Shown here: positions 37,813-45,643 of the stretch, piece by piece
Numbering within the stretch: position 1 is the stretch's first letter
Layout: each line of letters starts with the position of its first letter
Assembly (NCBI GenBank): GCA_913057435.1
Contig: CAJXNY010000015.1
Coordinates: 1-64,000 of the forward strand
Origin: an uncultured Oceanospirillaceae bacterium
GTDB lineage: Bacteria > Pseudomonadota > Gammaproteobacteria > Pseudomonadales > Balneatricaceae
Direction: 5' to 3'
Length of the DNA: 64,000 nucleotides
Notes under the pieces: model-generated
Database searches by the model: none
Told to the model about the DNA's origin: nothing
What the model saw: the letters and a program-made list of their open reading frames with translations, nothing else
Translations under genes and position numbers: made by a program

Positions 37813-38356
37813 ATTTGACTCCCAGCAGCACGATTTCACCGCTCCACGCCCCCGCGTCGCCCAGGTCGATGTGGCAGCTGCTCAGTCCGGCCTGCTTTTT
37901 GTACAGCGAATACGTATTCTCATAGACTTTCGTTGAGCGCAGTGATCGACTGATAGTAGCGGCCTCGGCATGCCCGGCGCGTAGCTTTATTTTCATCTCT
38001 ATGCTGCCCGGATCATTTACATTCGGCTTGTTATTCATCAATACCGCATACGCATAGTCAGATACTGAGTGATTGTCTGGCCACGACGAATCCGACGCCA
38101 TCACCCGCCGAAAATGATATCCGCCCGTTATCAGGGCACCATCTCCGAAAAAAAACTTGATGTCATAGTTGTCATTGAGGATAGTGCCAGTAAATTTAAG
38201 ATGCAGCTCGTCCCAGCCGCCCAGGCCCGTGAAATCGTGGTTACGCATCCCGTCAACGTCATAGCTCGCCAGCAGCACCGGCTGAACAATCACCGGCTCA
38301 GCGCTCACTAGAGCCGGATCTGCGAACGTCAGCCCGCCGGTGTCACTGAAATTCAT
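37799..38356 (-). CDS. Tail fibre or tailspike-like protein
   Basis: A 185-aa beta-rich protein (LHLKFTGTILNDNYDIKFFF, GDAGAWSGEIVLLGV). No motif is diagnostic. Its ATG overlaps the stop of the 464-aa gene (ATGA) and its end overlaps the fibre assembly gene, the usual layout of fibre and chaperone. Likely the receptor-binding tip; this is positional inference. Confidence 0.7.
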   Translation of the reverse strand: MNFSDTGGLTFADPALVSAEPVIVQPVLLASYDVDGMRNHDFTGLGGWDELHLKFTGTILNDNYDIKFFFGDGALITGGYHFRRVMASDSSWPDNHSVSDYAYAVLMNNKPNVNDPGSIEMKIKLRAGHAEAATISRSLRSTKVYENTYSLYKKQAGLSSCHIDLGDAGAWSGEIVLLGVKYGSV

Positions 38357-39747
38357 TCAGACACCTCGACGGATTCGACGTGGATTGTCGCTGTCGGGAC
38401 CACCCCGACACTGGCTCCCAGCGCACCATCCTGGCTGGGGAACCCGCTGTACAGAAAAACGTTATTTGACGGTCGGTTACCAGCATCCAGCGCACCGATG
38501 TACTTGCCCCGATCGAATCCCTCAAACAACAGCCAGTAGCGGGCAACATCCTGACTGGGCGGCCCCATCGACACTGCCACAACCTGCCGGGCGTGATCCA
38601 GAATCGCCACATGCTGGCCCTGCAGCTGCTGACCGGCTACCCACTGTTTATCAGTGTTATTTACGGAATAGCTGTAAGACTGATGCATATACATACTCTT
38701 CCGTACCGTTGGCTGCGCGGCCGACTCTGAGCAGCCCGCCAGGATGACATACGAGTGATTGCTATAGCCGCTGTTAGCGATCTGATAGACCACAGCGCTT
38801 GAACCATCTGCATTAACCAGCCGGGTGAACCGTGCTACCGAGTTTCTGTAATACGGCGCATACGTTGTTGAGCCGCTCAGATTACCCTCTGAGCCAAAAT
38901 CATCGGCGCGCACCCGCCGGATAGACTGCATATCGCTATATGTCGATGAGCCCAGGAAATAGATCAGCCAGCCCTGACCGGCAGCGTCTTGAATGTATTC
39001 GACGTCATAGCTGCCTGTGTCGCCTGCGCTGCCCTGATAGCCACTCTGATCGCCCCAGGCGGTATCGCGCGTCCACGTCAGTCCGCCATCGCTGATCAGC
39101 CAGCGTTTGAACACCTGACCCGTATGCATCGTCCATGCCGTCGTGCCGTCGTGATTAAAACAGAATGCATACAGACTGCTGAACGCTTCAGACGGCGTGA
39201 CTGTCGCTATATCAACCGTGCCGGGTGTTGCCTCAGTTACATCCAGCCTCTGAATTAACGTTGTGCTGTAGCGCTTGAACAAGCAGCGCCGACCGCCGAT
39301 TTCCTGCGGCTTCACGATTTGCTGGTACGACACGTTCCACGCGCTGTTATTCGCCTGCCGCGCGCCCTGGCCGATGGGATGCACATACGTGGTTCCGTCG
39401 GCAATCGCCCGACGAGTGCCGCACTCATGTATCGCATCCGCGCCGTTTTGACACAGCACCTCGGTTTCCCAGTCAGCATACGACTGCTCAAACGCGGCGG
39501 TCAGCGACTCACCCGGCCCGATCAGCAGCGTGTCTTTTGATTCAACCGGCACCCAGGGCGCCGCCGGCGTTGCAGTGCCCTGTAGCAATCCATTGCCGCG
39601 TAACGTCAGACCGACACCTGCCTGATCGGTGACAACTTTGATGTTGCGTACATAGCTCATCGCAGTGTCATCATTCACCAAAATCGACTGTTCAGCGGGC
39701 GTGTCTGCCGCAATTGTTACGCTGGTAAATTTCAGTTTGTCAGCCAT
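38353..39747 (-). CDS. Tail or fibre protein
   Basis: A 464-aa protein starting MADKLKFTSVTIAADTPAEQ with beta-sandwich-like N terminus and an aromatic-rich WD/propeller-like middle (CFNHDGTTAWTMHTGQVFKRW, shortened). GGGAGTTGAA precedes the ATG. It follows the coiled-coil tail gene by 1 bp and is ATGA-coupled to the next. Probably the main fibre or spike shaft. Confidence 0.72.
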   Translation of the reverse strand: MADKLKFTSVTIAADTPAEQSILVNDDTAMSYVRNIKVVTDQAGVGLTLRGNGLLQGTATPAAPWVPVESKDTLLIGPGESLTAAFEQSYADWETEVLCQNGADAIHECGTRRAIADGTTYVHPIGQGARQANNSAWNVSYQQIVKPQEIGGRRCLFKRYSTTLIQRLDVTEATPGTVDIATVTPSEAFSSLYAFCFNHDGTTAWTMHTGQVFKRWLISDGGLTWTRDTAWGDQSGYQGSAGDTGSYDVEYIQDAAGQGWLIYFLGSSTYSDMQSIRRVRADDFGSEGNLSGSTTYAPYYRNSVARFTRLVNADGSSAVVYQIANSGYSNHSYVILAGCSESAAQPTVRKSMYMHQSYSYSVNNTDKQWVAGQQLQGQHVAILDHARQVVAVSMGPPSQDVARYWLLFEGFDRGKYIGALDAGNRPSNNVFLYSGFPSQDGALGASVGVVPTATIHVESVEVSE

Positions 39748-39748
39748 T

Positions 39749-40294
39749 TCAACTCCCGTAGATCAGCGATGTTGCTAGGAGCGACCGCCCCGTTATCACC
39801 TGAACTTGCTGCTCAACTTCATTAGTTTGCACTTGGAGTTCCTGCTGCAACTTCTCAGAACTCCATGCTTTTAGTGACGAGACACCAGCATCATCAATCA
39901 GGTCACCAGCCGCTGCTTGCTGTGCTTCTAGCGCACTCTGCGCGGCATCGTTCTTATGCTGTTCCGCCTGCTGTCGGCTACTATCAGCAGCCTGCTCACT
40001 ACCCAGCGCGGCCTGCTGGCTTTGTGCTGCTTGTGAGGCGCTGGCCTGGGCTGCCTCCCGGTTCTGCTGAATTTCAGCTTCAGCACCAGTCAGCTGTGCC
40101 AGTGTGGCGGCATGATCAGGATCGGTCGCGGTACCGACCTTAACCGGCACGGTAAAACCATCAGCCTCTGCTGTTGGCTTAGGCAGCTTTTCAAACCCGG
40201 AAGCAACGGCATCCAGCTCACTGCGGATCTGTTCAGATTTTGCTTTAGTTCGCGGCGGGAAGGCCTGTTGCCGCTGGTAATAGTCATTCGGCAT
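39749..40294 (-). CDS. Coiled-coil tail connector/fibre protein
   Basis: A 181-aa protein beginning MPNDYYQRQQAFPPRTKAKS. The PVKVGTATDPDHAATLAQL region is typical of tail-fibre N-terminal attachment parts, followed by an Ala/Gln coiled coil (QASASQAAQSQQAALGSEQA). ATG at 40294 overlaps the previous stop (TAATG). It likely links fibres to the tail. Confidence 0.75.
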   Translation of the reverse strand: MPNDYYQRQQAFPPRTKAKSEQIRSELDAVASGFEKLPKPTAEADGFTVPVKVGTATDPDHAATLAQLTGAEAEIQQNREAAQASASQAAQSQQAALGSEQAADSSRQQAEQHKNDAAQSALEAQQAAAGDLIDDAGVSSLKAWSSEKLQQELQVQTNEVEQQVQVITGRSLLATSLIYGS

Positions 40295-42318
40295 TAGCGC
40301 TGTAACCTCCGTGGCTCGTAGTGAATAAGGGCACCCTGCAAGGTATAAGGCCGGGTGACTGCAGATTGATGGTGAATCAGGAAGCCAATATTCAGCCCAG
40401 TTCCAGTCAGCATCATCTCTGGCACCGAGACCGTTTCTGAATCCCAGGCAAAAGAGTCCCAATCAGAGGAATCCCAATACCCGCCCTGCCCGCCATGAGC
40501 GCTGAGGTTCTGCGTGATGGCACCGGCAACATCGGGTGAGCTGTAATCGTGATCGGTTGTAATGGATAGCGTTACTGGCCCTTCGGCCTCCAGTTCCAGA
40601 AGAAACTTACGCCAACGCTTTCTAACCCGTGGGGATTTGAAATGGTTAAATGGCAGACGAAGAAACGCCTCAATCTCTCCACCATCAAAGCTGGTACCGC
40701 GCTCAGCTTCATAGATAAAGCCATCGTCAGCGCCAAACAGGATGCGCTCCTGCCCGGTTTCGTCTTCGGCATTACAGATGCAGTGGACCGGCTTGCCGAA
40801 ATCGAACTGAGTAACATGGAAAGCCATACCGTTGGCGGTACTCACCGGATAACAGGCCAGGCCGGTGCCGTTACCGAAAAAGAGCCAGTACTGATTAAAC
40901 CGGCGGACAACAGTCGAGGCGATAGCCAAAGGCTTGAGCCTATCAATCAGCTTCTGAACCTTGCGAGTCACAGCGCCAGACTCAAAACCACCAAATGCCG
41001 CGGTACGGCTCAGCTGGATAATGCCGCGATCATCCAGGGCAAAGGCCTCACTGATCGTCTGGAGCGTGTACGGGAAAGCGCCGGCTGTTTCAGCCGCAAC
41101 CGTCAACTGAAAGTCTGCATTGCTGCTGCCCTGCAGAATAAAAGTCCGCCGTCGGGTGGTCAGCGCAAGCACGCCGCCTGACTGTGGCAGCATGCCGGTT
41201 ACTTCAGCCCCCAGACCGATCTGGCCAGCCCCTAACGCAACAGTGTAATTCCAGGGCTCCCCGGCAACAGAGTAATGGACCTGGCCATTGCCGAACCCAA
41301 GAAACAAACGCCCCCGATAGGCCTGAACGTACAGTGGATTGTCTGCCTCATCTTTGCTGTAGAGCGGAGCCAGCACTCCGTCCTGATCAATTTCAAAGGC
41401 AGGGTTTACACCGTCGCAGCCATAAACCCGATAGCCATCATCAGAACCCTTGAAATTGTGGCTGGTAAATTCAAACCGGCCACCAGGCTGCAAGGTAATA
41501 GCCGTGGCTGCGCTGGTGCTGGTCGCGCAGATAGTCGAGCCGATCTTAATTGCAGCAGTGTTTGGAATACCGGAGCCTGCCAGTGGATCAATCACAAGGT
41601 AACCTTCGGCAGTGCCTGACCAGACCCCTTCAGTTACAAAGACCCGCAGCACCTTTGCAGTACTGTTGCCGTCGGTGATTGTATCGCCTGCAGAAATCTC
41701 GCTTGTTCCGGCACTGAACTTGATCACCCACTTCAGAGAAAGTGGTTCCCAGCCTGCCGCCGATGCCTGATAGACAATACAGCGGCTTCCGTCCTCATTA
41801 TCACGACAGGCGTAAGTGCTGCCGAGATGACGAAAAACACCCCGTACTGGACCAGAACCCGGCACTGGCTGTATCAAGGCCCGATAGTACCCAGCAGCCA
41901 GTGCCTTCCATTCATCATGTTCGAGCTCAGTATCAGAGTCATACACCACCTCTGGGGAACTGATCGTAATACCGTTCGCAGCTTCACCCTCCTGGTAGCT
42001 ACCGGCCAGAGCCGTCACCACCACCTGATTGTCAGCAGCCAGGTTAATAATGGTTGCGGAGGCACCAGAAACATCACCGGTCAGAACATCACCAGCACTC
42101 AGACCAGCACTATCAGAAACCACGACAACCCAGAACGCTGCATCGGACGGCGCTGGCTGGCCATCGAACCGCTCATACCCACCGATATGCCGATAGCCAC
42201 CATTCAGACCCGGAATGTAATTCACACACTCCAGCGCATCGCCTGGGTTGATCGCCATGGGGGCTGTGGCCAGATCCAGTGAACCACGCAGGGGAAAGTA
42301 AGCAGTCTGAACGGTCAT
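40294..42318 (-). CDS. Large phage structural protein, tail nozzle/tube candidate
   Basis: A 674-aa beta-rich protein starting MTVQTAYFPLRGSLDLATAP. It contains two related SAGD-beginning segments (SAGDVLTGDVSGASATIINL; SAGDTITDGNSTAKVLRV). It lies directly after the adaptor and before the fibre genes, the place of a tail nozzle or tubular protein in podoviruses. ATG overlaps the adaptor stop. Name inferred from order and size. Confidence 0.75.
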   Translation of the reverse strand: MTVQTAYFPLRGSLDLATAPMAINPGDALECVNYIPGLNGGYRHIGGYERFDGQPAPSDAAFWVVVVSDSAGLSAGDVLTGDVSGASATIINLAADNQVVVTALAGSYQEGEAANGITISSPEVVYDSDTELEHDEWKALAAGYYRALIQPVPGSGPVRGVFRHLGSTYACRDNEDGSRCIVYQASAAGWEPLSLKWVIKFSAGTSEISAGDTITDGNSTAKVLRVFVTEGVWSGTAEGYLVIDPLAGSGIPNTAAIKIGSTICATSTSAATAITLQPGGRFEFTSHNFKGSDDGYRVYGCDGVNPAFEIDQDGVLAPLYSKDEADNPLYVQAYRGRLFLGFGNGQVHYSVAGEPWNYTVALGAGQIGLGAEVTGMLPQSGGVLALTTRRRTFILQGSSNADFQLTVAAETAGAFPYTLQTISEAFALDDRGIIQLSRTAAFGGFESGAVTRKVQKLIDRLKPLAIASTVVRRFNQYWLFFGNGTGLACYPVSTANGMAFHVTQFDFGKPVHCICNAEDETGQERILFGADDGFIYEAERGTSFDGGEIEAFLRLPFNHFKSPRVRKRWRKFLLELEAEGPVTLSITTDHDYSSPDVAGAITQNLSAHGGQGGYWDSSDWDSFAWDSETVSVPEMMLTGTGLNIGFLIHHQSAVTRPYTLQGALIHYEPRRLQR

Positions 42319-42941
42319 GCTATTGCTCCCGGCAGTGACATCGGTGGCAGCGCTGCATTTTCGAGATCAGGCAGCATGCGCTCATACTTCATCAGCCCAT
42401 CCCGGAACACTTCAGGAGCATTTTCATAGGTGCCATAGAACTGCATCGCTTTATAAACGATCAGCATATGAAACTGACCAGGTAACGCCGGTATCTCGGT
42501 ATTACTGGCCAAGCTGGCAGGCTTTATGAAGTAATCAAACTCCAGCGTATACGGCTGATCAGGGTAGGCGCTAAGCTTCAGCTGGCCATTCGGTAATAGC
42601 GTACTGGCAACCGGCCGCCCAACACCTGCTGCACGATACGCATCACGAAACGCCAGATAATCAACCAGGGGTAGGCGTACACCGCCAATAACCATACTGG
42701 CCGAATCAAGCACCCCAAGGTCATCTGGCAGCGCATGGACAAGCGCCCCCGGCTGCAGCTCTACACTTCCCTGTGTCCAGAGAAAGTGCCAACTGTGCAT
42801 AGACTGAATCTCAATCCATGCCTGGTTAATCCAATCCACGTACTGACGGTTCTCGCCATTCTGGCTGAGCACGGTCGATGGTCCACTTCCAGAACCACCG
42901 ACCTCCTGTCGCAGCCGCTGGCAGAGCTGTAAGAAGTTCAT
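42315..42941 (-). CDS. Head-tail adaptor protein
   Basis: A 208-aa protein starting MNFLQLCQRLRQEVGGSGSG with NRQYVDWINQAWIEIQSMH, the helical start of the SU10/gp6-like adaptor family. It is between capsid and tail tube genes, as expected for a portal-vertex adaptor. Ends TGA within the next ATG. Confidence 0.82.
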   Translation of the reverse strand: MNFLQLCQRLRQEVGGSGSGPSTVLSQNGENRQYVDWINQAWIEIQSMHSWHFLWTQGSVELQPGALVHALPDDLGVLDSASMVIGGVRLPLVDYLAFRDAYRAAGVGRPVASTLLPNGQLKLSAYPDQPYTLEFDYFIKPASLASNTEIPALPGQFHMLIVYKAMQFYGTYENAPEVFRDGLMKYERMLPDLENAALPPMSLPGAIA

Positions 42942-42953
42942 GCCAGCCCCCGG

Positions 42954-43364
42954 TTACTTGATTATCTGGAAGGGATAGGACAACACTTCGCGCGCCTTCA
43001 TGGTCTCCGGGTTATAGACCATCTGCTTGGCGTTATTCAGTACTTCGATAACAGACTCAGGCACATCAACCTCTTCACCCCGTCTGATGATGTAGCTGCG
43101 GCCATTGACGTAGATCTGCACCGGCTGCGTGTCCGTCTCAGACTCAGGAATAGAGATGGTCACCCGCTTCTGGCCAGCTTCCTGCTTTGGAACTGACTCA
43201 CTAGCCGCTTGCGTATCATTGCCCCCGACTAGCCCCAGTTCTGTTTTGATTTTGGTCCGTAATGTATCTTCACCAGGGTTACCCTTCAGTGAAATATCCA
43301 GCACTCGGGCTTGCGCCTTCAGCTCTTCCAGGTCCATGACATCAAGGTTTAGTTCGTCACTCAT
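42954..43364 (-). CDS. Small head or head-tail module protein
   Basis: A 136-aa protein; residues 1-45 look like a SAP/HeH-type helical unit (DLEELKAQARVLDISLKGNP), the rest has a beta-strand module (QIYVNGRSYIIRRGEEVDVP). ATG at 43364 has GAGGTGCTAT upstream and a GNRA hairpin just before that. Similar proteins follow capsid genes in many podoviruses; function not known. Confidence 0.72.
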   Translation of the reverse strand: MSDELNLDVMDLEELKAQARVLDISLKGNPGEDTLRTKIKTELGLVGGNDTQAASESVPKQEAGQKRVTISIPESETDTQPVQIYVNGRSYIIRRGEEVDVPESVIEVLNNAKQMVYNPETMKAREVLSYPFQIIK

Positions 43365-43377
43365 ATAGCACCTCGCG

Positions 43378-43389
43378 GCCCTCACGGGC
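43378..43389 (-). repeat. GNRA-capped hairpin in a late-operon leader
   Basis: Minus strand: GCCC GTGA GGGC, immediately upstream of the GAGGTGCTAT ribosome site of the 136-aa gene. Confidence 0.55.
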
Positions 43390-43401
43390 GGCATTTATTC
43401 A

Positions 43402-43429
43402 GGAAAAGAGGAAGCCACCGGGCGGTGGC
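43402..43429 (-). terminator. Terminator after the capsid gene
   Basis: On the minus strand GCCACC GCCC GGTGGC is followed by TTCCTCTTTTCC. Placed 11 bp after the capsid stop, it probably causes partial termination so that capsid is made in excess of downstream genes. Confidence 0.65.
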
Positions 43430-43439
43430 CTCAGGTCAA

Positions 43440-44432
43440 TCAGGCGTTATCAGTCGCTGCCACTTCAAGACGGGCGATCCAGCCTTCGTTCAGAATTTTG
43501 GCGACGAAGTATGCCTTCCAGCCAACAAAGCCACGCTGGCCTAGCGGATCACTGGAGTCAGTGGTTTCCACCGGGGTCACTTTCGGCGTAATGGCATTTG
43601 AGCCCTTCAGCGGAATACAGCCATAGGCTTCCTGGCCGAAATAGAGCACCGGGTAAACATCGGCATTGGTGCCGGAGGTAGAGATCATGCTGCCAGCGGC
43701 ACCACCACCATCAACGAACGCATCCAGATCAGGAGACAGGCAGTAACGCACATCTTCAACTTTGCCGATCTCGTACGGTAGCGGCTTCATAGAGCCGTAT
43801 TTTTCGACCGGTACAAAACCCGTCATGTCCCGGATATCTGATTCCAGGTTAGTGTGGGCCACCGCAATGAATGCCGCATCAATAGCCTCGGTTCCCCACT
43901 GAACAGTGGACTTGGCCATTTTAGTGACTTTCTTAGCCTTATTGGCTTTCAGCAATCGGGTTACTGCCCGTTGCTTAGCCAGGGTGATCGGCTGGTTCAC
44001 ACCACTACGAGACGCCCCGTTGGCATAGAACACATTGGTACCGGCCCGGATAGCGCCCCAGGTGACCGCTTCAATGGTGGCACCACCCTGTTCACCACAG
44101 AGACTGGACGCATCTTTCAGAACAGGGTCTTCAGCCATGTCCTGTACGTGGTCAGTAATACCTACCACATCGCCGTACTGGGCCAGTGATGCCTGCACAT
44201 CTTCATACTGCAGCTGGCGCGCTGCTGGGGTCACGCCTTCGGACAGTGGTGTTGTTGCGGCAGGAAATGGAATCGGCCGGCGGAACTTAACCGAGTTGGC
44301 TTTGTTTTTGGGGATGGATTTATGCTGGCCAAATTTGGACAGAATCAGCACAGGCTCAGCATGAGACAGCATTTCAGCAACCACCCAGGCAGCTGTTCGC
44401 TGACCGATGGAGCCATACGTGGTTTGTGGCAT
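43440..44432 (-). CDS. Major capsid protein, N4-gp56 family
   Basis: A 330-aa protein. MPQTTYGSIGQRTAAWVVAE, then KFRRPIPFPAATTPLSEGVT and VEKYGSMKPLPYEIGKVEDV are strong matches to the N4-gp56 family of HK97-fold capsid proteins. AGGAAAACGCT precedes the ATG. It is bracketed by hairpin terminators on both sides, so it may be separately transcribed or processed. Scaffold gene is directly upstream, as usual. Confidence 0.93.
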   Translation of the reverse strand: MPQTTYGSIGQRTAAWVVAEMLSHAEPVLILSKFGQHKSIPKNKANSVKFRRPIPFPAATTPLSEGVTPAARQLQYEDVQASLAQYGDVVGITDHVQDMAEDPVLKDASSLCGEQGGATIEAVTWGAIRAGTNVFYANGASRSGVNQPITLAKQRAVTRLLKANKAKKVTKMAKSTVQWGTEAIDAAFIAVAHTNLESDIRDMTGFVPVEKYGSMKPLPYEIGKVEDVRYCLSPDLDAFVDGGGAAGSMISTSGTNADVYPVLYFGQEAYGCIPLKGSNAITPKVTPVETTDSSDPLGQRGFVGWKAYFVAKILNEGWIARLEVAATDNA

Positions 44433-44473
44433 AGCGTTTTCCTATAGAGCATGGATTTGATAAAGCAGCCAAC

Positions 44474-44509
44474 AAAAAGCCCCGCTGATCACAGTGACCG
44501 GCAGGGCTT
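44474..44509 (-). terminator. Terminator-like hairpin between scaffold and capsid genes
   Basis: Minus strand: AAGCCC(T)GC ... GC(G)GGGCTT followed by TTTTTG. Its loop region contains CACTGTGATCA, shared (as TGATCACAG on the plus strand) with the terminator at 51259. It would reduce read-through into the capsid gene or act as an RNA end/processing site. Confidence 0.6.
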
Positions 44510-44544
44510 GGTTGTTGTCTATTCAGGAAGAAAAGCGTGGTGTG

Positions 44545-45402
44545 TTATGCGTTTGCCTGTTTGGCAAAGTGATTGAACATCGAGTCGAAGTCACCGTCAT
44601 CCTGCACCTTGGCAGCACCACGGCGCGGCACCGTTCTCGATTGCTCCAGCTGCTGTTGACGCTTTGCCTTGATGGCATCAGCGGGCGACTCACGCGGCTG
44701 TGTTTGCTTGAATGACGAGAGCAAATAAGCGGCATCCGCTGCACTGTCACTGCTCATCATCTGTTGGATTACTTGCGGCTGATTGGCTACCCAACCTTTA
44801 AACTCGGCACTGGCAGCGACCTGCTGATAATCTGGGTGCTCGGTGGCCAGTTGCTGATACTGCACTTGAATTTGCTGCTGGTTCGCCTGTTGCTGGATTG
44901 GCTGAAACTGCTGCTCCAGCTTCTGGTATCTGGCCTGATAGTTCTGCTCAACTGTTGCTAAACGGTTCTCAAACGCCTGTACCATCTCTGGAAAGTCTTC
45001 TTTGAGTGCAGCCCACTCCGCATCAGATTTACCTAATCCATCTGAGCTGTTATCGCTTGGCAGTTGCTCAGCCGGTGATTGCTGCTGAAGCTGTGCCAAT
45101 TGCTGTTGCTGCTGAGCAGCCTGCTGCTGAAGAGCGCTCTGTTGAGCGAGGTCAGCCTGATATTTCTCTTTCCACGGATTGCTATCAGATTCCCAGTCAA
45201 TTGTCGGTGAACCCACGTCAGGCGCTTCATCGCCGCCACCGCCATCAGCGGCAGCATAGCGTCCTTGTTCATCACGTGCCGGAAGCTCTGGTTCCTCTGC
45301 AGGATCAGACTCACCAGGCTCGCCGCTGGCAAACTCCTCAAATGCGGAATCAAAATCGGAAATATCGTTCTCAGTGCCTGGCTGTTCAGTTGTATCTGGC
45401 AT
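44545..45402 (-). CDS. Capsid scaffolding protein
   Basis: A 285-aa protein, acidic at the N terminus (SDFDSAFEEFASGEPGESDP) with a long Gln-rich coiled coil (LQQQAAQQQQQLAQLQQQ, about residues 95-112 and 150-190) and a basic C terminus (RRGAAKVQDDGD). This composition and its position directly before the capsid gene are typical of scaffolds. CAGGAGAATGT precedes the ATG with a GNRA hairpin before it. Confidence 0.85.
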   Translation of the reverse strand: MPDTTEQPGTENDISDFDSAFEEFASGEPGESDPAEEPELPARDEQGRYAAADGGGGDEAPDVGSPTIDWESDSNPWKEKYQADLAQQSALQQQAAQQQQQLAQLQQQSPAEQLPSDNSSDGLGKSDAEWAALKEDFPEMVQAFENRLATVEQNYQARYQKLEQQFQPIQQQANQQQIQVQYQQLATEHPDYQQVAASAEFKGWVANQPQVIQQMMSSDSAADAAYLLSSFKQTQPRESPADAIKAKRQQQLEQSRTVPRRGAAKVQDDGDFDSMFNHFAKQANA

Positions 45403-45416
45403 ACATTCTCCTGGCG

Positions 45417-45428
45417 GCCCTCACGGGC
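45417..45428 (-). repeat. GNRA-capped hairpin in a late-operon leader
   Basis: Minus strand: GCCC GTGA GGGC, 11 bp past the scaffold gene's stop-proximal neighbour and just upstream of its CAGGAG ribosome site. Confidence 0.55.
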
Positions 45429-45439
45429 GGCGGTCGAGT

Positions 45440-45643
45440 TCAGGTTAAATAGGTATCGGTGGTGACACGCTCAGGCTCTGCTTGCTGCGGCAGCTTTTCA
45501 AGCTCATCCAACAGATCCAGCCGCCCCCGCTGCTTATCGGAATTACTCCCGGCGCGTAGCATCTCAATAGCTTCAGCCCTCTGCTGTTCCATAAAACGGA
45601 GAACCTGCTTCCAGGTGAGTGAGTGCTGATCGATCTTAGCCAT
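45440..45643 (-). CDS. Small protein between portal and scaffold
   Basis: A 67-aa helical protein (MAKIDQHSLTWKQVLRFMEQ...). ATG at 45643 overlaps the portal stop by 8 bp, so it depends on portal translation. Codon use is like its neighbours. Function unknown; small accessory head proteins are common here. Confidence 0.68.
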   Translation of the reverse strand: MAKIDQHSLTWKQVLRFMEQQRAEAIEMLRAGSNSDKQRGRLDLLDELEKLPQQAEPERVTTDTYLT